64,000 nt of DNA, taken from Nepenthes gracilis. Its lineage: Eukaryota; Streptophyta; Magnoliopsida; Caryophyllales; Nepenthaceae. The notes beneath the pieces were generated by a model. That model did not search any database, was not told the DNA's origin, and saw nothing but the letters and a program-made list of their open reading frames with translations. Location of the stretch: the NCBI GenBank assembly GCA_033239525.1, contig BSYO01000008.1, forward strand, positions 11,590,150-11,654,149. The letters are read 5' to 3'. Position numbers and translations under genes: made by a program. The stretch's first letter is position 1; each line of letters opens with the position of its first letter. Below are positions 53,437 through 64,000 of this stretch, piece after piece.

Positions 53437-55568
53437 CGTCTCTTCTCCGTCTGCTCCTTCGGCTTCCGATGATCCTCTCTCTCCAGCTTTCCCTCCTACC
53501 TTTCCCTCGTCCTCTTCGGCTCCACTCCTCCCGCACCCCTGCCACCCCGTGCCTTTTGCGTCCTCCACTCTTGCTACCCCATCGCCACTCCTCTCTCAGT
53601 CGTCCGTTCACGAATTCCCCCACTATCAGCCGCCTCTCGCGGCGCCGTTCTAGGTGTCTTTTCCGGTCATCTTCCCCCTTCGAAGCCCCTCTGGATTCTG
53701 CTGTCCCTTCCCCTTCTCCCTCTTCCCCTTCCTCCCCCCCCGTTTGCCATAAATCGGGGGACCAGAACCCCATCCTTTCCTCTCCGCCACCAGTTCTGGT
53801 CTCTCGAGCAATTGCTGCAACCTCTGATGCTCCGGGTGGGCCGTATCCGCTGGACACCCATTCGTGTTCCGCCGGTTCCTTCCCTGCCGCTGAGCTCCCC
53901 TGCTCTTCGCCGCCGGCTTCTGATGGAACAGGGGTTGCTGACCCCCAAAATCTTATCCCCGTTCCTGTAGGCCCTCCACATTGCTCTTCTGGCTCTCCAA
54001 ATGGGTTGCCGCTTGGGACGTCTGGTTTGATGAATGCTGGTGATTCGATCACTACTCTGATGCCATCTCCCGACAAGCGAGGTCTCTCGGCCCTCTAATC
54101 CCGAGAACCTGCCGGTTTGATTGTGGCGGATTCCCAGAGGCCTTGTGCCCCAGTTCTGCCCTGTGCCGAGACTTCCAGCCCTGTTGGTGCTTCTATCTCC
54201 TGCCCGTCTGGCTCTTCATGGGCTTCTATTGCCGAGAAAAGTCCGATTGGAGGTAAGTGTCCACTTAAATTTTTTCCTCCGAACATTTCCGATTTGGATA
54301 ATATCATTTTGTCCCCCCCTCCTGAGGTTACCAAACAGGGTGATGACATGTGGGGCCCTACCCTTGTTGGATATTTTCTCGACAATCCTGTTCATTTTAA
54401 TGTGGTGAACTATATCACTAGGAAAATTTGGAAACGGTTTGAGCTACTTCATGTGGCTAGTAACGAATCGGGATTCTTTTTCTTTCGCTTTTCTTCAAGT
54501 TCCATGCTTGAAAATGGCAGCTCTTCGCCCATGGACGATCAGCTGGACACCCTTTGTTTCTTAAACATTGGTGGCCGGGAATGCTTTTATCCCTTGAGGA
54601 TCACAAATCTTTTCCTACCACGGATCACTATTTCGGAATCCCGGTTGAATACTGGACCCGCTTAGGTTAAATTTGGGTTGCGAGTGCGGTTGGCAAACCT
54701 CTTTGCTTAGATCCGATTCTTGAAAAGCTTGAGAGGTTGGGATTCGCTAGGGTTTGTGTTGAATTGGTGTCAATGCTCCTAGACCGAACTCTATGAAAAT
54801 TTGGACTAGAGGGCGGCCCGGAGAGCTAAATGCTTCTCTCTGTGAAATCAAAATCGATTATACTCATAGGCCAGTCGCGCAGGGCGTCTCGGAGACGCGT
54901 GAGGGTTAAGAATCACCTAACCAAAGCTTCTTGGGTCCCCAAACAGAGGTCCCTCCTCCCAAAAATTCTACCGCCTCCGTTCTTCCTAGGCTGTCTCCCC
55001 GGCATAAAAACCCCGCCTTGGTTGCAAGCTGCGCTTCGATTATCACCCCGAAGGCCATTACGACCTCCGGTCGTTCATGGCCTTACAAGTGGATGATAAT
55101 GATGAATCGTCTCGATTGCCCCGCTCTCACCTCATCTCGCAATGCCCTTTACTTGTGATCAGATCCTCCTCCATGTCATGATGGGCCTGCTCCTGCTGCG
55201 GTGCACGTCATGACCTTGGCCGAACCGTCTTTGCTTATTGCCCCTGACGGTGTCGGCTCGTCGATAAATGCTCCCACCCACTTTCCCCCTAGGTCCTATT
55301 AGTCCAATCCGTTGTCCGCCCCCTCGGTCCTCTCCTTGAGCTTTATAGAGCCTCCTCCGATCCCGGATTGTTTGGAGATCCAAATTCCTGCAATTCTATC
55401 AACCCAGTCCCTATGGTACATTTACACCCGAGTGTCTTTGCTTTGCAGGAGCCCTTCTAGTTGTCGACAAAAGGTGGTCCTTCGTCAGGAATTGAGGACC
55501 GTGCTTCTTCTTGTAGGAAAAAATACAGGGGGTTAACAATCCTTCCCCCCCGCTACCTTAACCCATGA
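53426..55568 (+). pseudogene. LINE ORF1, several frameshifts
   Basis: Begins MAPAVSSPSAPSASDDPL; first frame ends with TAG at 53651-53653 and continues in a second frame to 54098, then a third from 54117. DUF4283: SSWASIAEKSPIGGK, LSPPPEVTKQGDDMWGPTL, VGYFLDNPVHFNVVNYITRK, RFELLHVASNESGFFFFRF; later blocks (YWTRLG, KLERLGFARVCVE) are broken. The zinc-knuckle site reads YTHRPVAQGVSETRE, without CCHC. The C-terminal end KKYRGLTILPPRYLNP stops at TGA 55566-55568, overlapping the ORF2 ATG (55565) as ATGA. Confidence 0.8.
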
Positions 55569-58260
55569 ATAACATTGCCTGTTGGAATGTGAGGGGACTT
55601 AATGGGATTGTCAGCCTCACGAAGTCTCGCAACCTCATTTCCTCCATAGGTGCTGTATCGTTGGCTTGGTGGAAACCAAGGTTGGAGCAAAACTCTCGGG
55701 CAATCTCCACTAGAATCGAGACCTAACCGGTCTTGGGTTATGAATTACTCTTCGTGTTCGGGTGGCGGATTTGGGTTGGTGGGACCCCAACCCGGTTTCG
55801 TGCACTATTATTTCCTTGGAGGAACAGGTCATTCATCTTGAGGTCTTGCTCCTCGAGGATAATATCCACCGCATCTTGTCCTTTATTTATGGTGCAAACT
55901 CGGTTATCTCCCGTAGGCTCCTATGGGATAGCCTTCCCGCGATGTCAATCCACCTGGCGACCTCCCACGGGCAGCCCTTGGGGACTTCAATGCTATCCGA
56001 TCCCTACGAGGCTTTGGGTGGGATTTGGCATAACAATAGCTCGATTGACCTTGATAGGTGCCTTAGAGACTGTGATCTCAACGATGTGTGCCATGAAGGC
56101 ATGCACTATACCTGGAATGATGGGCGTGACCCCTCCCTTCGCATATTCAGGAAGCTTGACCGTGTTGTCGCCAATGGGAATTGGTTTGACAAATTTCGCA
56201 GGGTCAAAGCTCTCTTTCCCCCTCCCCGGCTCTCTGACCATTCGCCCTCCATTCTCATCCCCGACAGCGATCCTCCCCGTAAACACGGATTTTTCCGGTT
56301 CAACAATTTTCTCACCAAATCTCCAAAATTTCTCCCTTTGGTTAATGATGCCTGGAGGGATGACATCAATGGCACGCCTATGTTCAGGCTTGTGTCCAGA
56401 CTAAAGAATATGAAAAAAATTGCTAAAAATGCTTAATGTCCATGAGGGTGATGTTCACGAGGAGGTCACCGTGCTAGGGATAGGCTTGATGCTATCCAAA
56501 GTCATACTCCCTCTAATCACCGGGAATCTTCTTGAGAACGAAGCTGTAAGGATGCTTACCATGTTTGCCTTGGCAAAGGAAGCCGACCTCCGAAGCAAAA
56601 AGCCAAGATTAGGTGGCTCAAAGAGGGTGATCAATGCACTAAATTCTTCTTTAACACGGTGAATGGTAACAACAATAAGAACCGGATTACTTCCTTCTTG
56701 GACATGATGGGAATCCTACAATAGGTATCCTTAATATTCAGAATTTGATTGTGGACCACTTTAGTAGGGCGCAGACTGAGTCGCACGTGCAGTTCGGTTG
56801 ATGCGGATAGGCTGCATCCTTACATCCTTCATATGTCCCCGAATCGCTTATGGACCCTCTTGTGGGCTCGTTAAGCGATGATGAGATCCGCATAGGGCTC
56901 TTTTCTATAGGTGACTATCGGGCCCGGGGCCACGATGGGTTGATTCCCACTTCTTTAAGGAGTCGTAGGACATCATTGGCTCATCTGTTTGTGAAGCTAT
57001 CCGTGATTTTTTCAATCATGGAAAGCTTCTCAAACAAATGAATTCGGCGATCATCGGCCTTATACCCAAAATCCAGTCTCCTCGGTTGGTATCGATTATC
57101 GTCCAATTTCATCTTTGTAATGTCATATACAAAGTCATCTCGAAGATTATTGCAAATCGCTTAAAGATGACTTTGCCTTATCTGGTCGATAAATGCCAAA
57201 CGGCTTTTGTGGCGGGGCGCCAAATCAGTGAAGGTGGTTTGGGGCTTAAAAATTTGCATGATCAAAATAAAGCCCTCATCTGTAAGCTATTATGGCGTAT
57301 CCTTTCTAAAGACCACTGAATCGGCTTGGTCTTCATGGATCCACAAAACTAGAATCAGGACCAGGTGCATTGGACCTCAAAGTCACGATTCGGCCCCTTG
57401 AGTGGAGGAAGATCATGAAGCTCCGTTCATTTATGTGCTTACATGTTGTCAAGATCATTGGTGATGGTGTCGATTCCTTTATACGGCATGACAATTGGCA
57501 CCCGAGGCCCGCTCGGTAGGGTTTGCACGGATCGCATCCGCTTGGTCTCCGGCTTATCTTGGGACGGCAAGGTATCTCGAGATAATTAGAGATAATCAAT
57601 GGGCTTGGCCTAATCCCTTTGATCGGGAGGTTTCTAATCTCGCCTCAAACATGCCCCATTACTCGCCCAACGCCGAGCTTAAAGACTCTCGAGATGGGCT
57701 GGTAGCCTAGCAGTGTCTTTTCGTCCAAGTCTGCCTATCTCCTCTTACACCCGCCAAAGCCGAAACTAGCTGGACAAATCTTATGCGGGATTCTTTCCAT
57801 ATTCCCGCCCATGCCTTCACCCTTTGGCTGGCTATTAAAGGCCGGCTCAATACGCCGACCGTGTTCACGGTATTCCCAACCTCTCCCTTACTTGTTCTCT
57901 CCGTGATTCGGAGCTGAAAACCATGACCACCTTTTTTTTCTCTTGCCCATTCTCCTCCTCCGTGTGGTCCTCTATCCAACGGACTGCGGCATTCATGGCC
58001 ATACCCCATATGATCCCATAATGTTAATTGGGCTGCTCTCTTGTGGAAGGAAAGAACCTTATCGCCCTCTCTAAGCGCCTCTCTTTTGCGGCCCTTGTTT
58101 ATTATATCCGAGAGAACGCAACAACCGTATTTTCGAAAATTCATCCCATCGAATGCTTCCCAGATCTGCTCCCAGCATTTCTAATGTTGTTCGAGACAAA
58201 TGAAGGCCTCCTGCTGAAGCTGGCTGTCCTAACCACTCGCTGGTTAGGCGTTGGAACTTA
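55565..58260 (+). pseudogene. LINE ORF2 lacking the RT palm
   Basis: Starts MNNIACWNVRGLNGIV. Endonuclease in shifting frames: WVMNYSS, TWNDGRDPSLRIFRKLDRVV, PPPRLSDHSPSILI. RT begins: YRARGHDG, KQMNSAIIGLIPKIQSPRL, NVIYKVISKIIANRLKMTLP, FVAGRQIS at 57216-57231, then jumps to EGGLGLKNLHDQNKALICKL. About 1.1 kb present in sister copies, including motif A, motif C (FADD) and thumb, is missing. The C-terminus runs to LVVGTYN-like sequence and a poly(A) at 58262. It cannot encode an active RT. Confidence 0.85.
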
Positions 58261-58339
58261 TAATAAAAAAAAAAAAGAAAAAAAAAAAAATGCGGGGGCG
58301 ATCATCTTTTGGATGTTCCCTAAAAAAAAAAAAAAATAT

Positions 58340-60849
58340 CATCATTATGGAATTTGGTTCAGGGTTTTGCTGCTGGACAGTGGTTGCTGCTGCATTTGCT
58401 GGCTTCTCTAGCCTCTTTCTTGGTGAAGAAAGTCTGGTGGTGCCCTTGTGGATTTGCTTTGGTGATGGCGTTGTCATCACCCCCCCTTCTGCTGGTCCAG
58501 TAGCTCTCTGGTTTTCTTTCGGCCTTCCTTATGTGGCTGCCGCTGTATGGTTTTATTTCCTTTGGGATCTCCTTTTCAAAAAAAAAAAAAAAAAAAAAAA
58601 AAGAAAAAGGAAAAAAAAATGGAAAAAAAAAAAGAGGAAAAAAATTTGATTTTATTTATTCTTGAAAATGTATATATATATATTCTCTCATTTATATTTA
58701 TATATTTACATTTTTATATATATATTTATATATATTTATAGTTGCTGGATTCGTGTCCCTTGGCCATTGCTATGGCTCCGGTGGCTTGTTTGGTTCCATT
58801 TTGTTGCATCAGGCTGGACTGATTTGGAGGGTTGCAGGCTCGGATCAGGCTGGCTTTGCTGGTGCTTTTATTAAAATTGTAGTTGTTTAGTTCGGCAGGG
58901 TGGCTTGGGTGAGGTTGGATTGCTATTGATGGTGTCTGTTGCCATTGCTGAAATGTTCTTTTCATGTGATGGTGGATGACTTGCAACTTGCTGATGCTAG
59001 TGAATTGGGCTGCTGAAGCCGATCCGACCTAGTTGAAGTAGCTAGAATTTGGTCTTGTTTATATGGTATTCTGGTTTGAGGCTGCTGGTGGTCTGGCCGC
59101 GGTGAAGACTCTTTTGCTGATGTTGTTGGCTGTGTTCCTGATACTGCCAGATTTTAGACTGGTGGGGTGTGATGACCCTGCCACTTACCGTTCCTCTGTG
59201 CTGCTGTATGGTTACACTTGGTTTTGCTGGTTTGTGGGGGTCCCCAGCTGTGGTGTTTGAAGAGGCCACGGGGTTGCAGATCGGAGTATTAGGATGCCTG
59301 ATCGCGGTGGGGGCCTTATGGTTTTGTACGGTTGATCTGTTGGGATTGTGATATTCTTGCATTTGCTTAGGGGCAGATCTCTGCGGTTTTGGTGTTTCAT
59401 GATCGGCTGGGTCTTGGAACTTTGAGTAGTAATATGGTCTCGACTCTCGTTTGAACGACTCTGGGTCTTTCACTTGAGGTTTTGATTGAGTTGCTCAAGA
59501 CTGCCTTGGTTCATATGATTCGGTGCCTGCGCTTGATGTTGCTGCGGTCTAGTCTTTTGGCTGGTGGCTTCACTGAAGGTATGCATTGTGGTTTGAAGAT
59601 GCTGCAGAATTTGTTGGAGTTGGAAAATGGGTGTGTTGCAGTGGCATTTGTGTCATGCTGCTGGAAACCTTGGGCTGCTGTATTGCGCTGCTGTGGGCAG
59701 TGGTTTGGATTCATGCAGTGGGTAGTATTGTGTTGCTGTCTCGTGGTTGATGGTCTGTCACCCGGGAGCAATCTGTTTTTGTTCTGCTTTGTTAAATGAT
59801 TGTAATCATGTTCTCTCCTCTCGATTGTGCCCGATTTGGCCATTTGCTAAGGTTTCCTTTGTGAGTGACCCCTCGCAGTTGCATTTTGGATTGTATCCCT
59901 GCTGCTGGGTTTTCTTGCTCTGTGGTTTGGTGCTCTGTGTCATGTGTGTAGAACCGTTGCATTCCGGGGTGAGATGGACGAAACCGTTTGAGGCTGGAGC
60001 TTGCTCGATGTGGTTTGGTGCTCGATGAGTTTGGAGCTTGCTCGTGTGAAATTTGGAGCTATGCACTTTGCTTGACATTTTGATTCTGGTTGGTAGTGTA
60101 TCACCGGGAGTTGATGTAGGGGCAGAGGCTGGTTTTATGCATTAATCTATATATCTTTGAAGGTGAAAATGTTCGGTGGTCCCCTGGATGTGCGGTGCCC
60201 CATTGCAGTACAGCCAAATGTTGAAGGAATATCTCGCAAATCTGATCTTTGGATTACATCTTCATTTTTATGGTGGATCTTGGCTGTAGGTTGCCGATGC
60301 ATGGGTTGCCTGGTTTGGTCCTTTACGTGTTATGATCGTGGCGGCCTGGAATGGCTTGCTGGATCTATTTGCAGGTGAGAAATATGCTGCTAATTTCTTT
60401 GGTTATCTATCCGGTGATGCTGTTTCGCAGCTGCGGGGCTGCTTTTATTTGCTGCACTGTGTTTTTGTAAGATTAGTGGCTTACTTGCCAGGCTGTTGTG
60501 CGGTTTTGTTCTCAATCTCGCTCTCTCCGGTTTTGGGAGTCAAGGTCTTGCTGATATTCTTGGAGGCCGGTGGGAGGCATTGCTGAAGTGGTTCGGTTTT
60601 GGATTGTTGCCGTTAGTGATGCCGCTTCGGCCCCTATTTTACTGGGCAGAGTGTGTGACCTGTGCTAAAGAGGGGCCCGGACGCGGCCCGCAAGTGACAT
60701 GGCATGAGTTTGATAGGTCGATCTGCATGTCATATTACCGGTTGTCGCTTTAGTGTCTAATTTGTGTTATTTTTCTTCATATATTTGTTCTTCTGTTGAA
60801 CATTTGTTCTCTTAGAGGCTATTTTGGTATTATATGATGTACCGGTTGC
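58340..60849 (+). other. TGCTG-rich 3'UTR of the 7.6-kb LINE
   Basis: Noncoding. Contains a 23-nt A-run (58579-58602) and AT-rich stretch (58672-58741) in its first part, then A-poor TGCTG-rich sequence to hairpin I of the tail. Sense and antisense open frames carry no family motif. Confidence 0.7.
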
Positions 60850-60990
60850 TCGGGGTATGCCCCAACATTTTATGTTTTAAATCCAAGTCAAAATACTTGG
60901 AGATAAAACATATCCTTTGTAATTTTTTCCCCGTTAATCCAAAATACTTACTTACCAAAAAAAAAAAAAAAAAAGGGTATTATGCTCTCA

Positions 60991-61458
60991 CGTGATTTGT
61001 GATTCTGCCGAGCCAATGTGTGCTGCCGGTTGTGTGGTTCAGTGGCTGCCTGCTTGCTGATTGCTGCTGCAAGTAGTGCACCAACCCAGGGCTTAGTCTT
61101 GCTGGAGCTGCTGGATTGCTTTCTGGCTGCTGTGGCGCGGAGCTGTGGGATTTCAGCGGCTGATGATGCTGCGTCTGCTGGCCGTTGCCTGCCGGCTATC
61201 TTCTGTTGCTGGCATTTTGGATTTGCCTGGAAATGACTGTTTATTTTGTCTAGGTTTTGTTTAAGTGATGCTCTTGTGTTGTATGATTACCAGCAATTTT
61301 ATCCTTTTGTTGGTTTCATCGGTTGTATCTAAGTGCTCGGGGTATGCCCTAGCTTTTTTGGTTTATCCCCAAGTCGGAAAAACACTTGGTGATAATTCCA
61401 TATTTGTAAATTTTTCTCCCATAAATCCAAATCTTACTTACAAAAAAAAAAAAAAAAA
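60991..61458 (+). mobile_element. 3' end of the 44.5-61.5-kb LINE
   Basis: Continuation of the 3'UTR interrupted at 53336, then hairpin II near 61334-61352, stem-loop III at about 61360-61397 (CGGAAAAAC-loop subtype), AATCTTACTTAC and poly(A) 61442-61458. Confidence 0.7.
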
Positions 61459-62652
61459 GAGGCAGCCGAATGTTCCCTGGTGGTGCTCTATCTGCTCAGG
61501 CTGTGTTTTCCATTTATTGATTGGGTTGGGGGAGCCCGAGTGCTTATGGTCCGGAAACCTTGGCTGAGGGCCGCTTCTGAGCCTGGCTGTGGTTTCTTTT
61601 GGTTGCTAAATGCTCTTCTTGATTGAGGTGATGTCTCACTTTGATTGCGGCTTTATTGTGGTGATTATGTTGCAGGTCTATTGAACTGCGTTTGTCAGCC
61701 ACTTCAGCCAGCTTGTTGAAGTTGTTGCTTTGCAACAATGTTGAATCTCTGTTTTTGGCTGCTGCAATGTTATGTACATGCCTCCTCGGCTTTTATTGCT
61801 ACTATTCTTTGTGGCCGAATGGGATTGGGGACTACGGATTATTATCGACCTCTTTGTTCCCCTATGCTAAGGCATTTCGAGTGCTACATGTCCGATGCAA
61901 TGGTGAAAAGGAATGCCAATTGGGTGCAATTGTTTCGCTTGGTCCTTGCTGATGATTCGTCTGTTGGTCCTCTTGCTACTTTGGCAAGATGATGAATGGT
62001 TGATGCTGATGCGTTGCTTTGGTCCAAGCATTGTTTGTCTGGTGCGGTGATGGTTCTGCATCTTGAGTTGCTGATCTTGTTTTCTGCTGAGGTGATCTCG
62101 AAGCTTTGGACGGATTGGCTATTTGTTTAGGTTGTGGTTGGGTTAACTTACGCGTAGCTTTCATGGGCTATTGTAGTGAGTTCCATCCTCTTTGTTGGAT
62201 TGTGCGCCTGGTTCTTCGGCTTTGTCTCATCAAGCGTAGCTGGTATGGCTTGGAGCTCCACTTCGGTTGATGATGAAACTATCTTTGAATGCGGGTTGCT
62301 GGCTTCACCATGATTCACTTCGCGGGGTGATGCTGAGTTCTTGAAGCCTTTCTTGAAGCCCTCCCACTTGCATATTTTGGTGATGCCAATTGGAATTAAC
62401 ACGCTCTGGATTCAGCTTGATGCGAGAAGGTCTAACCTGTTGGGGCTTAGCTTTGGCGTTCTTGTTGGTATTCTCGCATCGGGTGTGGGTGATCCGGCGT
62501 GGACAGTTTCTACTGTTGATGCCGTCTGTGCCCCATTTTGATCTTTCTTTGGAATGCTGAAAACAGTGGCTGATGCTTCCCTATTTTTGTCTCGGTGCTG
62601 ATGTTTTAGATTACAATTGTTGTCTTTCAGTTAAATGTTGTCCTCTTAGAGA
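61459..62652 (+). other. TGCTG-rich 3'UTR, tail cut short
   Basis: 3'UTR-like; 61490-61620 resembles 52440-52560. It ends with the first half of hairpin I (TGTCCTCTTAGAG at 62638-62650) and then switches to the duplicated 167-bp segment. It may be the far end of the ORF1 element at 41851. Confidence 0.5.
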
Positions 62653-62819
62653 GCAGGGTCAAAAAGATGATCAGCCAGGCCAGCAAGATACAAAGGGTCG
62701 AGACCAGAAGCACTGCCCCCATCGCTAGGCAACAAATCCATCCATAACACCAGCTTCAGGATCACCAGCAGACCAACATCACACCAGCATCTGGAATAGC
62801 CTACTGAAATCCTAAGAGA
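62653..62819 (-). repeat. 167-bp segment duplicated from 30541
   Basis: 165 of 167 positions match 30541-30707 by eye, same orientation on the plus strand but opposite in sense to the surrounding 3'UTR. No poly(A); short AGAGA at both borders. Directly upstream of the leader of the last ORF1. Confidence 0.8.
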
Positions 62820-62905
62820 GACTGGCCGACTTCACAGCAGTTTTTGAATCCTGTCACTGTTCATCTTCTCCCGGTTCTTCCCAGACTCGACCTATCCCCT
62901 CTTCG

Positions 62906-62924
62906 CCGGCGCCCATGGCGCCGG
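62906..62924 (+). promoter_or_regulatory. GC hairpin across ORF1 start codon
   Basis: CCGGCGCC-CAT-GGCGCCGG with the ATG at 62915, identical to 44542-44560. The leader upstream (CACTGTTCATCT near 62856-62867) matches that at 53357-53370. Confidence 0.7.
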
Positions 62925-64000
62925 TCGGTAGCCCCCCCTCTCGCCTTCCTGATGCGATTCTCTCTCCCCTAAACCATGAACCTCCCCATTGCCTATCAGC
63001 TCCCGCCTCTCCCGCCTTTCATCGGCCGTCCACCCCATGGCCAAAAAAATCATCCGTCTCGGCCTCCTCTTCCCTCACCACGTCCTCCTCATCCGAATAC
63101 TCCTTCCCTCTCCATTCTTGGTCAGCCAGTCGGTCCCTGGTGAGGCGTCGTCCCTGCTGGTCTTGGACCCCTTCGCACTTCCCACTCCATGGACTCCTTC
63201 CGGCTTGTTTCCCTTGCGCCCGATGCTGTTTTGGGCGGTCCCTTCCCTTTGCCCTCCTCGAATGCATCTGATGGACCTGATAAGGATTTTCTTGCTTCTA
63301 TGAAAAAATCGGGGTGTGGAGCGAGTCGACTCTGGTGGGCTCTTCCATTCTTGAGGGGTTGTTACCGACAACCCTGTGCTGTCTAATGGTGCCAGGGGTG
63401 CTCGAGCTTCTCTGTTTTCTCTCGTTATTGCTGCGAAACTCTCCCTTCTCAGATTGTCCACCATCCAGAGGCTCTGATTATTCCTGTTTCGCGGGCTGCT
63501 TTGTCTGGAGTCGATTGCAGTTTAGCAACCGATCAAAAGCCCCTTTTCTCCTCAAGGCTGAACGCTGCGTCCCCCCAAAGTGATGGAGTCCCTGGTTCCA
63601 TTCCTAACACTGGTTCTGGCCTTTCAGGAAATAAGGGCCCCGGTTCATATGGAGCCTCTTGGGCTTCGATAGTGGAAAACGGGAATGTGGAGGTAAGCCC
63701 ACGATTAAATTCTTTCCCCCTTCTCCATCCGATTTGGCTAATCAAATTTTGTCCCCCCCTCCCGAAGTAATCCAACAGAGTGAGGATTTGTGGGGATCCA
63801 CTCTTGTGGGTTATTTCAACGGCAATCGGTGCATTTTCAATGCGGTTAACAATATAACTAGGAAAATCTGGAGGCGATTCGAGCTACAGCATGTAACGGA
63901 AATGAATCGGGCTTCTTTTTCTTTCGATTCTCCTCGAACGCAATGCTTGAAAATTCTCTTAAAGGAGGCCCATGGAGAAGGGGGATGAACATAATCCCAA
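62915..64000 (+). pseudogene. LINE ORF1, cut by the window end
   Basis: Starts MAPVGSPPSRLPDAILSPLN; Ser/Pro-rich N-terminus with frame changes (first stop near 63271). DUF4283 blocks: SWASIVENGN, then in the next frame TIKFFPPSPSDLANQILSPP, PEVIQQSEDLWGSTLVGYF, NAVNNITRKIWRRFELQHV near 63840-63897, and an SFSFDSPRTQCL-like broken FFFRFS block. Continues beyond 64000. Closest to the ORF1s at 44551 and 53426. Confidence 0.8.

Larger units (their letters stand above)
53337..60974 (+). mobile_element. Full-structure 7.6-kb LINE with 16-bp TSD
   Basis: Perfect TSD GGGTATTATGCTCTCA at 53321-53336 and 60975-60990. Structure: 89-nt leader, ORF1 (53426-55568), overlapping ORF2 (55565-58260, RT palm deleted), A-rich spacer with poly(A) runs (58262-58336), TGCTG-rich 3'UTR (58340-60800), hairpin I (CTCTTAGAGG near 60809), hairpin II (60849-60866), stem-loop III (60871-60911), ATACTTACTTACC and poly(A). 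This copy shows that the TGCTG region and hairpin tail are part of the LINE itself. An uninterrupted relative of the target exists at 22306-22385. Confidence 0.9.

Noticed and set aside
58672..58741. AT-rich stretch as a promoter or matrix-attachment site
   Set aside because: It lies in the A-rich spacer after ORF2 where similar AT/TA runs occur in the sister copy (32177-32250); a slippage-prone microsatellite is enough to explain it.

Overview
The window reads as eukaryotic nuclear DNA from a land plant, most likely a flowering plant; I cannot name the species. The evidence is dense L1-type LINEs whose ORF1 carries a plant-style DUF4283 domain with a CCHC zinc knuckle and whose ORF2 carries endonuclease, reverse transcriptase and zf-RVT domains, together with GCCATGG start contexts. 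I see no single-copy host gene, tRNA, rRNA, LTR retrotransposon, DNA transposon or CRISPR. Almost every stretch is explained as layers of one LINE family inserted into each other.

The family structure comes from the copy at 53337-60974, which is flanked by a perfect 16-bp target-site duplication (TSD). It has a short 5' leader, ORF1, an overlapping ORF2, an A-rich spacer, a ~2.4-kb TGCTG-rich 3'UTR and a ~120-170-nt 3' tail with three hairpins, then TTACTTACC and poly(A). About two dozen copies of this tail occur on both strands, roughly one per 2.7 kb. Its main stem-loop differs in sequence between copies but stays paired through compensatory changes, as expected if the LINE reverse transcriptase recognises a structured 3' end ('stringent' L1).

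Layout. 0-6 kb: decayed ORF1 and RT pieces and tail copies. 6-13 kb (minus): a 5'-truncated LINE split by an ORF1-only element (7701-11442). 13.2-16.6 kb (plus): an ORF1-only element whose 3'UTR is an array of GCCGGAGTGGC hairpin units, hit by three later insertions. 16.6-18.7 kb (minus): ORF1 end and ORF2 front of a LINE. 18.7-25.2 kb: ORF1 leaders with palindromic start sites, a doubly nested insertion, 3'UTR sequence and a ~175-bp tandem repeat. 25.4-29 kb: the best-preserved ORF1, an open 626-codon frame, in an ORF1-only element. 29.4-40 kb (minus): two nested LINEs, including the most complete ORF2. 40-41.7 kb: tails and an endonuclease fragment. 41.8-64 kb (plus): a stack in which an ORF1 element seems to hold a LINE (44.5-61.5 kb), which holds a 1.15-kb tail element inside ORF2 and the 7.6-kb LINE inside its 3'UTR; another ORF1 runs off the window end.

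How it fits together: ORF2-bearing copies would supply endonuclease and RT; all ORF2 copies here are broken. ORF1-only copies, tail-only copies and even 16-24-bp terminal insertions share the same end and TSDs, so they look mobilised in trans or are 5'-truncated products. Points most worth a second look are the covarying 3' hairpin, the ORF1-only (HAL1-like) elements, palindromes around the ORF1 start codon, terminal micro-insertions, and a conserved TPxSIxRI motif near the ORF1 C-terminus.
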